NCBI GenBank assembly: GCA_035541735.1
Contig: DATKMS010000002.1
Location: 1 to 43,225 of the forward strand
Length of the DNA stretch: 43,225 nt
Direction: 5' to 3'
Source of the DNA: DATKMS01 sp035541735
GTDB lineage: Bacteria > Desulfobacterota > Binatia > HRBIN30
The translations under genes were made by a program, and so were the position numbers. The notes below the pieces were generated by a model, which had not been told where the DNA came from, searched no databases, and worked only from the letters and a program-made list of their open reading frames with translations. Positions 1-8,781 of the stretch are shown here, in pieces. Position 1 is the stretch's first letter. Each line of letters starts with the position of its first letter.

Positions 1-1196
1 CTGAACGGAATGGTGGCGTTGTCATCCACCAACGAGCGTGGCAGATCGCGCAGCGTGATCCACTCACTCTCGCCGAGGATCATGGCGTGCTCGATGACGT
101 TGTCGAGCTCGCGCACGTTGCCCTTCCACGGTAGAGCCATCAGGGTCTTCATGGTGGCGTTGTCGACGCCCTTGAAGGCCTTCTTCAGATCACGGTTGTG
201 CTTGGCCACGAAATATTCGGCGAGCAGCGGAATATCCTCACGCCGCTCGCGCAGCGGGGGCACGTGGATTTCAAGGACGTTGAGCCGATAGTACAAGTCC
301 TCGCGGAACGCGCCCTTGGTAACCTCGTCCTTCAATACGCGGTTGGTGGCAGCAATGATCCGCACGTCGACTCTCGCAGGCGTCGTGCTGCCCACCGGCA
401 AGACCTCCTTCTGCTCGATGGCGCGGTGCAACTTCACCTGCAAGCTCAGCGGCAGGTCGCCAATCTCATCGAGGAAGATGGTGCCGCCACGGGCACGCTG
501 AAACAGACCCTCTTGGGCAGCAACGGCCCCTGTAAAGGAACCCTTCAGGTGCCCGAACAATTGGCTTTCGAGGAGGTTCTCCGGGATGGCGCCACAGTTG
601 ACGGGTAGAAAGAGCTTGTCGCGTTGTTCGCTGAAGTGGTGAATCGCCCGCGCCACCACCTCCTTACCCACACCGCTCTCGCCGGTGACCAACACGGTGC
701 TGTTGGTCGGGGCGACCTTGCGGATAAGGGTCATGATGTCTGCCATGATGCGACTCTTGCCGACCAGGTTCTCGAAATCGAAGCGCGCTTCCACTTCGCG
801 GCGCAGGATTTGTGCCTCCCACGCCAGCTGCTTGTAGTCCACGAGACGGCGCACCTTGCCCAGCACGTCCTCGAAGATTAATGGCTTGATGATGTAGTCG
901 TGCGCCCCTTGTCGCAGCGCCTCGACGGCGGTCTCGAGGCTGGCGTAGGCGGTCACCAAGATCACGAGCGTCTGCGGTGCCAGCTCACGCGTGCGGCGCA
1001 AGACTTCGATGCCATCGGCGCCCGGCATGCGCAGGTCAGCGATGACGAGGTCAAAGTCGCGCTCTTGCAGCGCTTTGATCGCCTCGAGCCCGTCGACGGC
1101 TTCGATGACCTCGTATTTTTCCTCCCGCAAGACCTCAGCGAGGCTCTCACGAATCGAGGCTTCGTCGTCTGCTACAAGTATCGTCCCTTGTGTCAT
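1..1196 (-). CDS. Sigma-54-dependent NtrC-family response regulator (partial, C-terminus cut by window start)
   Basis: The protein starts at ATG 1196 and reads 398 codons to the window edge. It has an N-terminal receiver domain (VADDEAS near the start, phosphoacceptor Asp in IADLRMPGADG) and then an AAA+ sigma-54 interaction domain with Walker A GESGVGKE and Walker B GGTIFLDEI. The DNA-binding HTH domain lies outside the window. The sigma-54 contact loop reads FGHLKGSFTGA where the family usually has FGHEKGAFTGA. Such proteins activate sigma-54 promoters after phosphorylation by a sensor kinase; no kinase gene is seen here. It sits downstream of the type II secretion operon on the same strand, so it may regulate secretion or an unrelated regulon. 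Family call is secure; the target is unknown. Confidence 0.93.
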   Translation of the reverse strand, partial: MTQGTILVADDEASIRESLAEVLREEKYEVIEAVDGLEAIKALQERDFDLVIADLRMPGADGIEVLRRTRELAPQTLVILVTAYASLETAVEALRQGAHDYIIKPLIFEDVLGKVRRLVDYKQLAWEAQILRREVEARFDFENLVGKSRIMADIMTLIRKVAPTNSTVLVTGESGVGKEVVARAIHHFSEQRDKLFLPVNCGAIPENLLESQLFGHLKGSFTGAVAAQEGLFQRARGGTIFLDEIGDLPLSLQVKLHRAIEQKEVLPVGSTTPARVDVRIIAATNRVLKDEVTKGAFREDLYYRLNVLEIHVPPLRERREDIPLLAEYFVAKHNRDLKKAFKGVDNATMKTLMALPWKGNVRELDNVIEHAMILGESEWITLRDLPRSLVDDNATIPF

Positions 1197-1222
1197 CGAA
1201 GCGATGTGATTCCCCCCGCGGC

Positions 1223-1236
1223 ATGGCGTGTGCCAT
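1223..1236. promoter_or_regulatory. Leader region of the response regulator with small inverted repeat
   Basis: The 212-bp gap 1197-1408 holds no gene that I trust. On the minus strand a possible sigma-70 promoter (TTGCGG, then a TAAATT-like -10) lies near 1275-1310. A short inverted repeat (ATGGC, GTGT loop, GCCAT) lies about 27 bp upstream of the start codon, close to a G-rich stretch. It could be an operator half-site pair or a chance hairpin. Confidence 0.25.
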
Positions 1237-1408
1237 CCCCCCTGGAGGCTCTCCTGTCACGCAGTTTCAGCATCGCGGGTAATTTAGCACAACGACCGCC
1301 CCGGTCCGCAACTCGTCTCGCCATGTACATGACGAGGTGGGGCAGCCGGCCTCGTCGCGGCGCCGAAACATACCCCGGTCGCGTGCAAGTCAGAAACGCG
1401 GACAACCC

Positions 1409-2200
1409 TCATGCGTCGCCGCCGGCTTCGTGGATCTCCCGACGATTCTCCTCGGAAAGCTCTTGCGGACGCAAGGCATCGACCCACCCCCGAATCTCTC
1501 CTGTGGAGCAGTCGACACGGAACACCGCTTGCGCGACGGCTTGGTTCTGTGACACCGGCCACAAGACGGGAAAGAGGAGAAACGACAAGCGGAGTTCCGC
1601 GGCCTCGGAATCGGCCGTACCGAGGCAGTACGACCTTGCGGGGTACGGCGAGAAAATGAGCGCCTCATCGATGCGGGGGCGGTATGTTTCGGCACATCGC
1701 TCTGCTTCCTGACGGCGACCGCTCCGTTCCGGGTCGTTGCGAATCGCTGCCGGTGGCCAATCAGCAAGCTGCGCGAGATGCAGGTCGTCGAGCCGGAAGC
1801 GATGCCGCGGCGTGCCCGAGAGTGGGTGCAACTCGGGTGGCATCGGGGCTGGTGGAGCCTCGCTCGCCGCTGCGGCGTCAGCTGCCACCGCTGGCGCAGG
1901 GATAGGACCAGCTTCCGCAATCGGCAGACCAGCCAGGGTTTCAGGCGCTGACGTCCACGCGGCACCGCCGTGCAGCGCGTCAGCCGGTGCGGACTCGGCG
2001 GCGGGTACATCAGGCCGCGGCGCTATCAACTCCACGGTGGACGCGGCCCCCAGGGCCTCCACCGCAATCGCCGCATGCCGTGCACGGCGCCGCCGTAGCT
2101 CATCAGCCCAGCTCAACACGGCGGGTGCCAGAAAAAGCAGCAACGCGGCCGCCGCGAGCACCGCGACCTCGGCGTGTGAGAAATTTGGTAAGTTTTGCAT
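1409..2200 (-). CDS. Unknown bitopic membrane protein at the end of the gsp operon
   Basis: This is a 263-residue protein with one N-terminal membrane helix (about residues 11-30, VAVLAAAALLLFLAPAVL). A basic patch and a long Ala/Pro-rich linker (about 50-125) follow, then a C-terminal domain (about 130-263). This is the layout of a protein anchored in the inner membrane and reaching into the periplasm, as in GspC or GspB, but I recognise no family. A GGAG lies just upstream of ATG 2200. It follows gspN on the same strand after 185 bp, so it may belong to the secretion locus. The alternative frames through this stretch are Arg-rich and look like shadows. Confidence 0.6.
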   Translation of the reverse strand: MQNLPNFSHAEVAVLAAAALLLFLAPAVLSWADELRRRRARHAAIAVEALGAASTVELIAPRPDVPAAESAPADALHGGAAWTSAPETLAGLPIAEAGPIPAPAVAADAAAASEAPPAPMPPELHPLSGTPRHRFRLDDLHLAQLADWPPAAIRNDPERSGRRQEAERCAETYRPRIDEALIFSPYPARSYCLGTADSEAAELRLSFLLFPVLWPVSQNQAVAQAVFRVDCSTGEIRGWVDALRPQELSEENRREIHEAGGDA

Positions 2201-2385
2201 CGACGACTCCGTTGAAAATCAGCTACGCTAACAAAGCGCAATCCCGAACGAGAGTCCATCCTAGCCAAGATTGCCGCTCGGCGGGCGCGACTGCCGCCGC
2301 AGTTGGGAATTGGGGCCATCGAAATTCGGAACAGACCGAGATCATCGCCCACCTCCGCCAACTCGACGGCGCGAGAGGCAAGCCG

Positions 2386-3303
2386 TTAGCGGACGCGCGG
2401 GGCAGCGAGGGTGCCGGAGATGGTGATTGGGGCGTCCGGCTTCGCCCCCGGTGCGCGCGGGATCAGCGCCACCAGTGCTTTGATCGGGTCTGGCGTCTCC
2501 AACCCCGTAACGACGGTGGCGCGGAGATTGAGCACACTGTCCTGCACGGGGTCACGCAGTGCGATCTGCCCCGATCCCTGGGCATTGATGTCGCCGGTCG
2601 TTTGCAGCTCTTGGATCTCGACGTGACCGGTGCGCAGCTGAAACTTGGCGCGCACCTGTCGCAGCTTGACGTCCGGGATGGGAAAGCCATTGACCTTTGC
2701 ACCCGTGATGCTCGCGCCGTCGATGGTGACCTCTCCGTTGCCTTGCCCAGCGCTGAGGTTGCTGGCGCGCGTCTCGAAGTTGAACTGCCCCGAGAGCTTG
2801 CCGCTGAGCTGTCCCTCGTCGAGCAGCGAGGTGACCGTGCGGTAGCGGCCCATGTCGACGCCTTGCAGCTTGACGGTCCCCGCTAGTCCGCCAGCGGCAG
2901 TGTTCAGCTCACCGGAGGCTTGGCCGCCATAGAGGTCCGCGGAGATTAGGAGGTCGTACGGATTACCGTGCACGAGTGCGGCAAGCGACGGCCGCACCCA
3001 GACACGGCTGATCTCCAGGTACGGAGCATGCTCATTGGCCGCGGGGCCGACGTAGGCGCTGGCGATTTCGTACCCGTCGTAACTCAAGTTGAGGGACTTG
3101 AAGTCGACCTCGACCGGTCCGCGATTCACGCTGTTCTTCAACGCCCGCTTGACGAGCTGCTCGTGCGGAAACGTGAACACCAGGAAGGCGAGGAATAAGG
3201 CGAAAGTGTAGCCGACGTAGAGCAGCGTGGTGCGCCCACCCAGGGCAGCAACCCACTCGAACGACAGGCGCGGCCGCGGCAGGCGGAGGCGGGGTAAGCG
3301 CAT
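2386..3303 (-). CDS. gspN: Type II secretion system protein GspN (AsmA-like)
   Basis: This 305-residue protein has a basic N-terminus, one membrane helix (about 25-45, LLYVGYTFALFLAFLVF) and a beta-rich periplasmic body. The body carries the repeated amphipathic pattern of the GspN/AsmA-like family seen in deltaproteobacterial and leptospiral type II secretion loci. Its ATG shares one base with the gspM stop codon (TGATG), so the two are translationally coupled. GspN is an accessory inner-membrane component whose exact role is unsettled in the family. Position as the last core gsp gene supports the name. Confidence 0.82.
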   Translation of the reverse strand: MRLPRLRLPRPRLSFEWVAALGGRTTLLYVGYTFALFLAFLVFTFPHEQLVKRALKNSVNRGPVEVDFKSLNLSYDGYEIASAYVGPAANEHAPYLEISRVWVRPSLAALVHGNPYDLLISADLYGGQASGELNTAAGGLAGTVKLQGVDMGRYRTVTSLLDEGQLSGKLSGQFNFETRASNLSAGQGNGEVTIDGASITGAKVNGFPIPDVKLRQVRAKFQLRTGHVEIQELQTTGDINAQGSGQIALRDPVQDSVLNLRATVVTGLETPDPIKALVALIPRAPGAKPDAPITISGTLAAPRVR

Positions 3304-3866
3304 CAGGAGCTCACCGCCTTCAGCAACGACACGGTCGCGGTGACGTCGAAGTTGAAGTTGTCATTGTAGCGTTTCTTGATGGTCAGTCGGCTGAAGCGCA
3401 GCTGGCGATCGCCCTTCTCGACTCGGTACAACAGGTCCACCAGCTGTGCCAGATTGATTTGCGTCAGCTTAATCTCCACAGAATCTTCCTGATAATCGTT
3501 GCCGATGTTCTTGGTCGTCGGGTTCATCGAAGTGACGTGCTCGCGTCCGACAGCCTGGGCGATGACATTGTCGAGGTACGCGAACAGCGAGAAGGTCGGG
3601 TCAGTCGGGGAGATCGCCGCCTTGTTGGCTTCGAGTCGCCGCAGCAGATCGAGGTAGACGTCGCGCTGTTTCAGAATCTCGCGCAGGTCGTCCTTTTTCG
3701 TCTTGATGCGGCGCTCGGTGAGCGCGCGGTTGGTCTGTACGGGATCCCAGACGAAGCTGTAGAGCGACATGCCGACAACGCTCAGTGCGGCGAGGCCGAC
3801 CAGCAAACGTTCGCGCGGCGCGAGACGACTGAAGGCGCCCAGCAGGGCACGTGGATCGTACTTCAT
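3303..3866 (-). CDS. gspM: Type II secretion system protein GspM (PilO-like)
   Basis: The 187-residue protein has a short cytoplasmic tail, a membrane helix (about 22-42), a coiled-coil stretch (about 50-90, rich in Lys, Arg, Asp and Leu) and a C-terminal ferredoxin-like periplasmic domain (about 95-185). This is the PilO/GspM architecture. GspM pairs with GspL in the inner-membrane assembly platform. Its start overlaps the gspL stop by 4 bp and its stop overlaps the gspN start by 1 bp, so the three are coupled. Confidence 0.88.
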   Translation of the reverse strand: MKYDPRALLGAFSRLAPRERLLVGLAALSVVGMSLYSFVWDPVQTNRALTERRIKTKKDDLREILKQRDVYLDLLRRLEANKAAISPTDPTFSLFAYLDNVIAQAVGREHVTSMNPTTKNIGNDYQEDSVEIKLTQINLAQLVDLLYRVEKGDRQLRFSRLTIKKRYNDNFNFDVTATVSLLKAVSS

Positions 3867-5389
3867 GGGTGCTGCGTCGCGCCTGCGGCGCTACCGCCTT
3901 CCTTGCTCAACGCGAGGACGAGTCGGAAGTCCACCTTGCCGTCCGGCGTGCTTTTCACGTCCTTCACCTGCACGTCGCCGAAGTAGTGCGTATTGATCAG
4001 CTGCTGCTTGATCGTATCGGCCGCCTCGAACGACGCCGTCTTGGCTTTGATACGCACCGCTTCCGGTTCCATGATGTATTCGTCCACGTCGACGGTGACC
4101 GAGTCCGGAACCGCCGCAGCGATCGTGCGCATCACGTCGATGGCGGTCGCGCCGTTGGCCGGCGCCAGTCCGGCGAGGATCTTCAAACGATTCTGAGCGG
4201 CGTCGATCTCAGCCTGCAGTTGGCCGCGCGCGTCGGTGATGCGCTGGACATCGGGCAATGTGCGAGTGAACACGTTGCGGATTTGGCCTTCAATGAGAGC
4301 AAGTTGGCTGGCGAGCTGCTCGTACTGCATATACATATTGGTCATCGCCAGCATGATCACGAGCGCCGCCAGTGCTCCCGTCCGCCACAAGGCGCGCCGC
4401 AACTCGTCCTGCCCACGGTGATACGCAAACTCGCCTTGGCGGAAGTTCACGCCAACCGCATCGTTCGGCGCCACCTCGCGCAGCGCGAGTCCCAGCGGGC
4501 AGGTGAAGCTGGGCAGTTGCTCGACCAACGGCGCTGGAATATTGCGCACCGGCGATGCCCCGAGCCGCCGCACCACCATGTCGCTGGCCGCTGCCAATTC
4601 CTGTGTCAGCTGGTCGCAGTGTGCCCCCTCACCCGCAACAATGCAGGGCAACCCGTCATCGAGCGGCGCGCCGTTGAGCGCCAAGAGGGTCCAGCGCACC
4701 TCAGTGATTTGTGCGGCCAAGTGGCCGGCGGACGCCGCGGCATTTCCGTTCCCGGCAGCCACCGTTTCAGCCGGCGCCCCATCCGACGGCAGCCCGTTGA
4801 CCAGCGTCCGCAGCCCAACCAATTGCCGATTTCGATAGAGCGCCACCAGCATTCGTTGCGCCGTGCCGTCGATGTAGACGAAGGTCTCCGGCAGGTCTGT
4901 GCCGAGCAGGCTGAGCACATTCAGCGTCACCAGCGGGGCGACGTCGACGATCTTGGGGTCGAGACCCGCCTCGCCGAGCAACTTCAGGTGCTCCTCCAAA
5001 TCCTTGCGCTGAACGAGCGCCGCCAGAACGTTGCACCCAGAGCGGTCACGATACAGCACATGGTAATCGACCACGACCTCGTCGAGCCCGAACGGCACCT
5101 GCGTTTCCAGTTCGAAGGGCACGGTCTGATCGAGCCGCTTGCGGTCGCGGAACGGCAAGAAGAACGTGCGCCACGACACCATGTCGCCGGGCAGTGACGA
5201 CAACACCGTCGTGGCTTGCAGCTCGTGGCGCTGCAGAAAGCCGCGCAACTGGTCGGCGAGACTGCCATCGGCGGCCACCACCGCGTCACGATAGAAACCG
5301 ACGACCTTGTAGTCCCGAAAGCTGGTCTCGAGGACCGCAGCCTTCAGTTCATGCGCATCAAGCTCGAGCGCCAATACCCGTTGTGGCAT
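3863..5389 (-). CDS. gspL: Type II secretion system protein GspL (PilM/PilN-like)
   Basis: This 508-residue protein has an N-terminal actin-like PilM-type cytoplasmic domain (about 1-345, opening MPQRVLALELDAHELKAAVL), one membrane helix (about 365-385, TGALAALVIMLAMTNMYM) and a PilN-like periplasmic part with a coiled coil and a small alpha/beta domain. GspL links the cytoplasmic ATPase GspE to the inner-membrane platform and binds GspM. Length is somewhat above that of the enterobacterial protein. The gene lies 15 bp after gspK in the operon. Confidence 0.9.
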   Translation of the reverse strand: MPQRVLALELDAHELKAAVLETSFRDYKVVGFYRDAVVAADGSLADQLRGFLQRHELQATTVLSSLPGDMVSWRTFFLPFRDRKRLDQTVPFELETQVPFGLDEVVVDYHVLYRDRSGCNVLAALVQRKDLEEHLKLLGEAGLDPKIVDVAPLVTLNVLSLLGTDLPETFVYIDGTAQRMLVALYRNRQLVGLRTLVNGLPSDGAPAETVAAGNGNAAASAGHLAAQITEVRWTLLALNGAPLDDGLPCIVAGEGAHCDQLTQELAAASDMVVRRLGASPVRNIPAPLVEQLPSFTCPLGLALREVAPNDAVGVNFRQGEFAYHRGQDELRRALWRTGALAALVIMLAMTNMYMQYEQLASQLALIEGQIRNVFTRTLPDVQRITDARGQLQAEIDAAQNRLKILAGLAPANGATAIDVMRTIAAAVPDSVTVDVDEYIMEPEAVRIKAKTASFEAADTIKQQLINTHYFGDVQVKDVKSTPDGKVDFRLVLALSKEGGSAAGATQHP

Positions 5390-5404
5390 ATCGAATCGTG
5401 CCGC

Positions 5405-6640
5405 CTATCCCCCGGCTCCCGGCGCGGCTTGATCTGCCGTTCCCGGCTCCTGGTCCCCCTGCGCTTGGAACAACACCGCGCCCCCCTCCTTTTGCCAATC
5501 CAACTGGGTCAATGTCCAGGGGACGGCACTGGCACTGGTGATTTGCGACTGGGGCCGGCGGGTGCGACGCACTAGCATGGTCGCTGAGCGACTAATCCCA
5601 CCCCGACCGGTGACCGGGTTCGGGTTCACAACGCCGCTCGCACGCACCTGGAAGTACTGGCTGGTAACGTCGAGCATGGTGACCGCAAGATTCTGCGGTG
5701 CGCCGCCCTGTGGCGGTGGTTGATTGAGGGTGGTGAGGATGCTGCGCAGGTCCGTCTTTTTGAGGGGTGCCTCCGTGCGCTGCGAGACGATATTGTTTAC
5801 CACCTCGGAGTTGTTGACGATGGCGTTCAAGACCTCCGTTGGAGCGGTATTCGCGTTCACCATGAGTTGGGCATACGGGGCGGTTGTAGGAAGCGCCGTC
5901 AGCACCGGGCGCAACTTGTTGATCACGGTTGGCGTAAACCCGGGGATGACGGCGGCATCATCGAGCGAGGCGAACGGCGCTGGCGGCGCGGTGAGACCCG
6001 GGACAATGCCGGTCGGCTGTACCTGCGGGCCCGTGGTGGGCGCTGGGCTTGCGCCCAGAACGGGGGCGCCCCCGCTGGCAGTGGGAAAGCTCGCCTGGTA
6101 GAGCGCACTCCAATAGGTGAAGATATCGTCGGCCAATTCCGGCGCGACCCCCCGACCCGTCAACAGTGCTTCGAGCACTGATTTCCGCCACTCCAATGGA
6201 GCCCTCCGTGGACTGTTCTCCGGCAGATTCCAGCTATCCCACTCGGCCTTGTTGCGAAACGGCACCGCATTGATGTTCAGCTTACCACCCTCGTCGATGA
6301 TCTGCACTCTGAGCCGCATATTGGGGGGCAGCTGCACCTGGCCGCTGGTCTCATCGATGCGGCAGGCGTGGCCGTCGGGGCTGGGATCGGGACACCACTC
6401 CTCTGTGAAGGCGTCGGCGTCATTGCCCACAGCGGGGTTGGGCACGTCATGGAGCAAGAAGGCTTCACCGAGGTTGATCCCGGAGCGCGCCAGCAGCGAG
6501 GCCTGCAAGCCACTGAGCGCGTTGCGTGCCATGTGCTGATCGATCTCAACCGAGTAGGTGAACTCCATGACGGTGATCGTCAGCAGCGCCACCACGAGCA
6601 AGGTGATGACCAACGCAATACCGCGTTCGTTGGTGATCAC
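5405..6640 (-). CDS. gspK: Type II secretion minor pseudopilin GspK
   Basis: I place the start at GTG 6640, giving 411 residues beginning VITNERGIALVITLL, because that puts the prepilin motif at the N-terminus; a longer reading would overlap gspJ with an Arg/Pro-rich non-family extension. The processing site is after Gly in RGIALV, and as usual for GspK there is no Glu at +5. The body carries the SAM-like insert (LLTGRGVAPELADDIFTYW) and helix-hairpin-helix-like segments typical of T2SSK. GspK caps the pseudopilus tip with GspI and GspJ. A GGTGAG sequence inside the gspJ end can serve as the ribosome site. Confidence 0.9.
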   Translation of the reverse strand: MITNERGIALVITLLVVALLTITVMEFTYSVEIDQHMARNALSGLQASLLARSGINLGEAFLLHDVPNPAVGNDADAFTEEWCPDPSPDGHACRIDETSGQVQLPPNMRLRVQIIDEGGKLNINAVPFRNKAEWDSWNLPENSPRRAPLEWRKSVLEALLTGRGVAPELADDIFTYWSALYQASFPTASGGAPVLGASPAPTTGPQVQPTGIVPGLTAPPAPFASLDDAAVIPGFTPTVINKLRPVLTALPTTAPYAQLMVNANTAPTEVLNAIVNNSEVVNNIVSQRTEAPLKKTDLRSILTTLNQPPPQGGAPQNLAVTMLDVTSQYFQVRASGVVNPNPVTGRGGISRSATMLVRRTRRPQSQITSASAVPWTLTQLDWQKEGGAVLFQAQGDQEPGTADQAAPGAGG

Positions 6641-6645
6641 CGCTC

Positions 6646-7380
6646 TCACCCCGGGCGCGGCGTCGGCAGCACCGCCAACGGCAGGTCGACGATCGTACCG
6701 AAATCGTGGACTCCTCCCTGGCCGTCCGCCAGGAAGAGCGTGATCTCGATGGCCCCGGGGAGGCCTGGTGGTCCTTGCTGCCCAGGAGCCACGGCTGTGG
6801 TGTCCCAAGAATCGCTCCATTCGCCGGTCTGGGGATCCAGGTAGCGCAAGCGCAGCCCGGCCACTCGATCGATGAGGTAGGCCGCGGACGCTGCGGGCGG
6901 CGGTGTGTCGGCAGCAGCGTTACCGGTGTCGTCGGCGCTCTGATCATCCACTGCCGGGTCCGTCAAGAGTTGTTCCTGCCGCCTCAGCGCGTACAGATTG
7001 GGCGTGTCCTTCAGCGCATCCAACGAATAGGAGACCAGCGCACGGCCGCCGCGGCCCTTTGCACCGCTCTGCATGCGCCGCATCACGACATCGAACTGCA
7101 CGGCGTCGGTGGGCACGCGATCGTTCCCCGTGACGCCGATGAAGCCAATGTTCCCCAGCGGGTTTGGTGGCAACGCTCCTTCGAGCTCGTCGGCCATCTT
7201 CAATACCGTCTCACGTCCCGCTGCATACAGGTCGGCGCGCTCCTCCGCATGGCTCTTCGCATACAAGGCTCGGGACAGGACACCATACACGGCCGTCAGC
7301 ACGATACCCAAGATGGCCGTGGCCACCAAGATCTCGAGCAGCGTAAAGCCACGCTGTGCGGTGTCAGACGGCTGGGTCAC
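6646..7380 (-). CDS. gspJ: Type II secretion minor pseudopilin GspJ
   Basis: The start at GTG 7380 gives 244 residues with a short leader before the cleavage motif QRGFTLLEILVATAILG, with Glu at +5 as expected. This start overlaps the end of gspI by 17 bp. Upstream in-frame sequence is Cys/Trp/Ser-rich and antisense-like, so I left it out. The body has the GspJ beta-sheet core and a Gln/Gly/Pro-rich loop (GQQGPPGLPG). GspJ forms the tip complex with GspI and GspK. Start choice is less certain than identity; TTG 7395 is an alternative. Confidence 0.88.
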   Translation of the reverse strand: MTQPSDTAQRGFTLLEILVATAILGIVLTAVYGVLSRALYAKSHAEERADLYAAGRETVLKMADELEGALPPNPLGNIGFIGVTGNDRVPTDAVQFDVVMRRMQSGAKGRGGRALVSYSLDALKDTPNLYALRRQEQLLTDPAVDDQSADDTGNAAADTPPPAASAAYLIDRVAGLRLRYLDPQTGEWSDSWDTTAVAPGQQGPPGLPGAIEITLFLADGQGGVHDFGTIVDLPLAVLPTPRPG

Positions 7381-7783
7381 GGACGAAGTAGACAAGCTCG
7401 CAGGCACTGGGATTGCGCTCGTCAAAGATGACGCGCACGATGACTTCGCGCACTTCGTCCAGGCCGGTTGCCACCACCTGTCGTTCCCACCGATATCCAG
7501 GATATCCCTCGAACGTGCCGTTCGAATCGCTGAGCTGTTGCAGCCCACCGGAGGCGACTTGGAACTGAATCTGGCTGACCAGTTCCCGCGCCAGCAGTGT
7601 GGCCCGCGTGAGCTGCTGATCGCGAGCCACCGCCTTGATGTTGCGTCCCTGCAATCCGAGCAAACCGACGAACGCGAAGGCGATCACCGTGAGGGCGACC
7701 AGCACTTCGAGCAGCGTGAAGCCTTGGCTGCGCGGTGGGTGTGAGGGCGCGGCGCACAGCCGCCTACCCGGCGAAATCCACAT
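7364..7783 (-). CDS. gspI: Type II secretion minor pseudopilin GspI
   Basis: From ATG 7783 the protein has 139 residues: a leader, the prepilin site QGFTLLEVLVALTVIAFAF with Glu +5, and a small soluble domain ending VYFVRDPAV. The start overlaps the end of gspH by 20 bp. GspI is the core of the pseudopilus tip trimer. An ATG further upstream (7816) would only lengthen the leader peptide. Context and motif make the call secure. Confidence 0.88.
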   Translation of the reverse strand: MWISPGRRLCAAPSHPPRSQGFTLLEVLVALTVIAFAFVGLLGLQGRNIKAVARDQQLTRATLLARELVSQIQFQVASGGLQQLSDSNGTFEGYPGYRWERQVVATGLDEVREVIVRVIFDERNPSACELVYFVRDPAV

Positions 7784-8336
7784 CGTGGTACCCCGCCGCG
7801 ATATTGAGGCGCCCATTCATCGGATTGAGCCACAAGGTATAGGCCTCGCGCGGCGTCGCCAGATGAATCACCGTCGGATCGACGGAGCCGTCAGGGTAGA
7901 AGACGGTGTAGATCTGCCCTTGATTGATCTTGCCGGCGAGCGTCGGCAGCACCACGTCGGCGATGGCGACCGGCTCTCGCAGCTGCGTGCCGCGCGCCAG
8001 CTGGCCGAGTTCGCGCACGAAGTCGCCCAAGTCGGCAGACTCGTCTGCGGTGACCCAGTAACGCTGCGTGCCGAGGTCGTAGTTCAAGCGGTACGCGTAG
8101 CCGTTCAGCACCGCCTCACTGCGTAGCAGCTTGAAGATGTTGACCAAGCGTTTCGACTGGGACAGCAGCTCGGCACGCCCTGGGTCACGCAGGCGTGGCA
8201 GTGCCAGCATCAAGACGACCGCCATGATGAGGAGCACCAGCGAGATCTCGAGCAGGGTAAAGCCGGCGCTCCCACTCTGGTTCACGCGGCGGCGCAGGCC
8301 GCCGGCGCTACGACTGGCGGCTGTCGATATCGGCAT
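7764..8336 (-). CDS. gspH: Type II secretion minor pseudopilin GspH
   Basis: I chose ATG 8336, preceded by GAGG at good spacing, giving 190 residues; it overlaps the gspG end by 29 bp. GTG 8285 is the alternative and would give a more typical eight-residue leader. The prepilin motif is AGFTLLEISLVLLIMAVVL with Glu +5. The soluble part contains the GspH-type segments VFYPDGSVDP and TPREAYTLWLNP, the latter resembling the conserved C-terminal strand pair of the family. GspH joins the major pseudopilus body to the tip complex. Confidence 0.87.
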   Translation of the reverse strand: MPISTAASRSAGGLRRRVNQSGSAGFTLLEISLVLLIMAVVLMLALPRLRDPGRAELLSQSKRLVNIFKLLRSEAVLNGYAYRLNYDLGTQRYWVTADESADLGDFVRELGQLARGTQLREPVAIADVVLPTLAGKINQGQIYTVFYPDGSVDPTVIHLATPREAYTLWLNPMNGRLNIAAGYHDVDFAG

Positions 8337-8724
8337 TCTTGCCCTCACCGCCCTCCTGACCATCAGCGCCATAGGACTTGATGATGAAGTCCTGGCCGTC
8401 ACTGAAGTAGGCGTACGGGTTGCCCCAGGGATCGGTGGGAAGCTTTTCGAGGTAGCCGTCGGGGTTGCAGTTGCGCGCGTTCGAGGGGCATTGGACCAAG
8501 GCTTGGATCCCCTGGCCGGTGTTCGGGTAGAAGCCGTTGTCGAGCTTGAACAGGTGCAGGGCCTCTTCGATCCCCTTGATGTCTGCCAACGCCTTGGTGC
8601 GCCGCGCCTCGTCGGTCCGGCCGATGATCTTCGGCGCCACCAGGGTCACGAGCAGCCCGAGGATGAAGACAACGACCATGATTTCAATGAGCGTAAAGCC
8701 GCCGTCGTCGCGCACACGTTGCAT
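8308..8724 (-). CDS. gspG: Type II secretion major pseudopilin GspG
   Basis: The ATG at 8724 has GGAGG seven bases upstream and yields a 138-residue preprotein; a more distal ATG lacks this. The leader MQRVRDDG precedes GFTLIEIMVVVFILGLLV with Glu +5. The C-terminal half has the family's conserved segments YPNTGQGIQAL, LPTDPWGNPY and IKSYGADGQEGG, the last being the calcium-binding loop. GspG is the main subunit of the pseudopilus that pushes substrates through the secretin. It is cleaved and methylated by a prepilin peptidase that is not encoded in this window. Confidence 0.95.
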   Translation of the reverse strand: MQRVRDDGGFTLIEIMVVVFILGLLVTLVAPKIIGRTDEARRTKALADIKGIEEALHLFKLDNGFYPNTGQGIQALVQCPSNARNCNPDGYLEKLPTDPWGNPYAYFSDGQDFIIKSYGADGQEGGEGKNADIDSRQS

Positions 8725-8781
8725 GGCAATTCCTCCGCGTAGACTGACGAACGAAAACGTTAACACCCACCCCGGACCGTT

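Noticed and set aside
3851..5197. A 448-codon plus-strand reading opposite gspL
   Set aside because: It mirrors the gspL codons, has no ribosome site and a composition typical of antisense frames.
5405..6820. A longer GspK with 60 extra N-terminal residues
   Set aside because: The extension is Arg/Pro-rich, overlaps gspJ and would bury the prepilin cleavage site.
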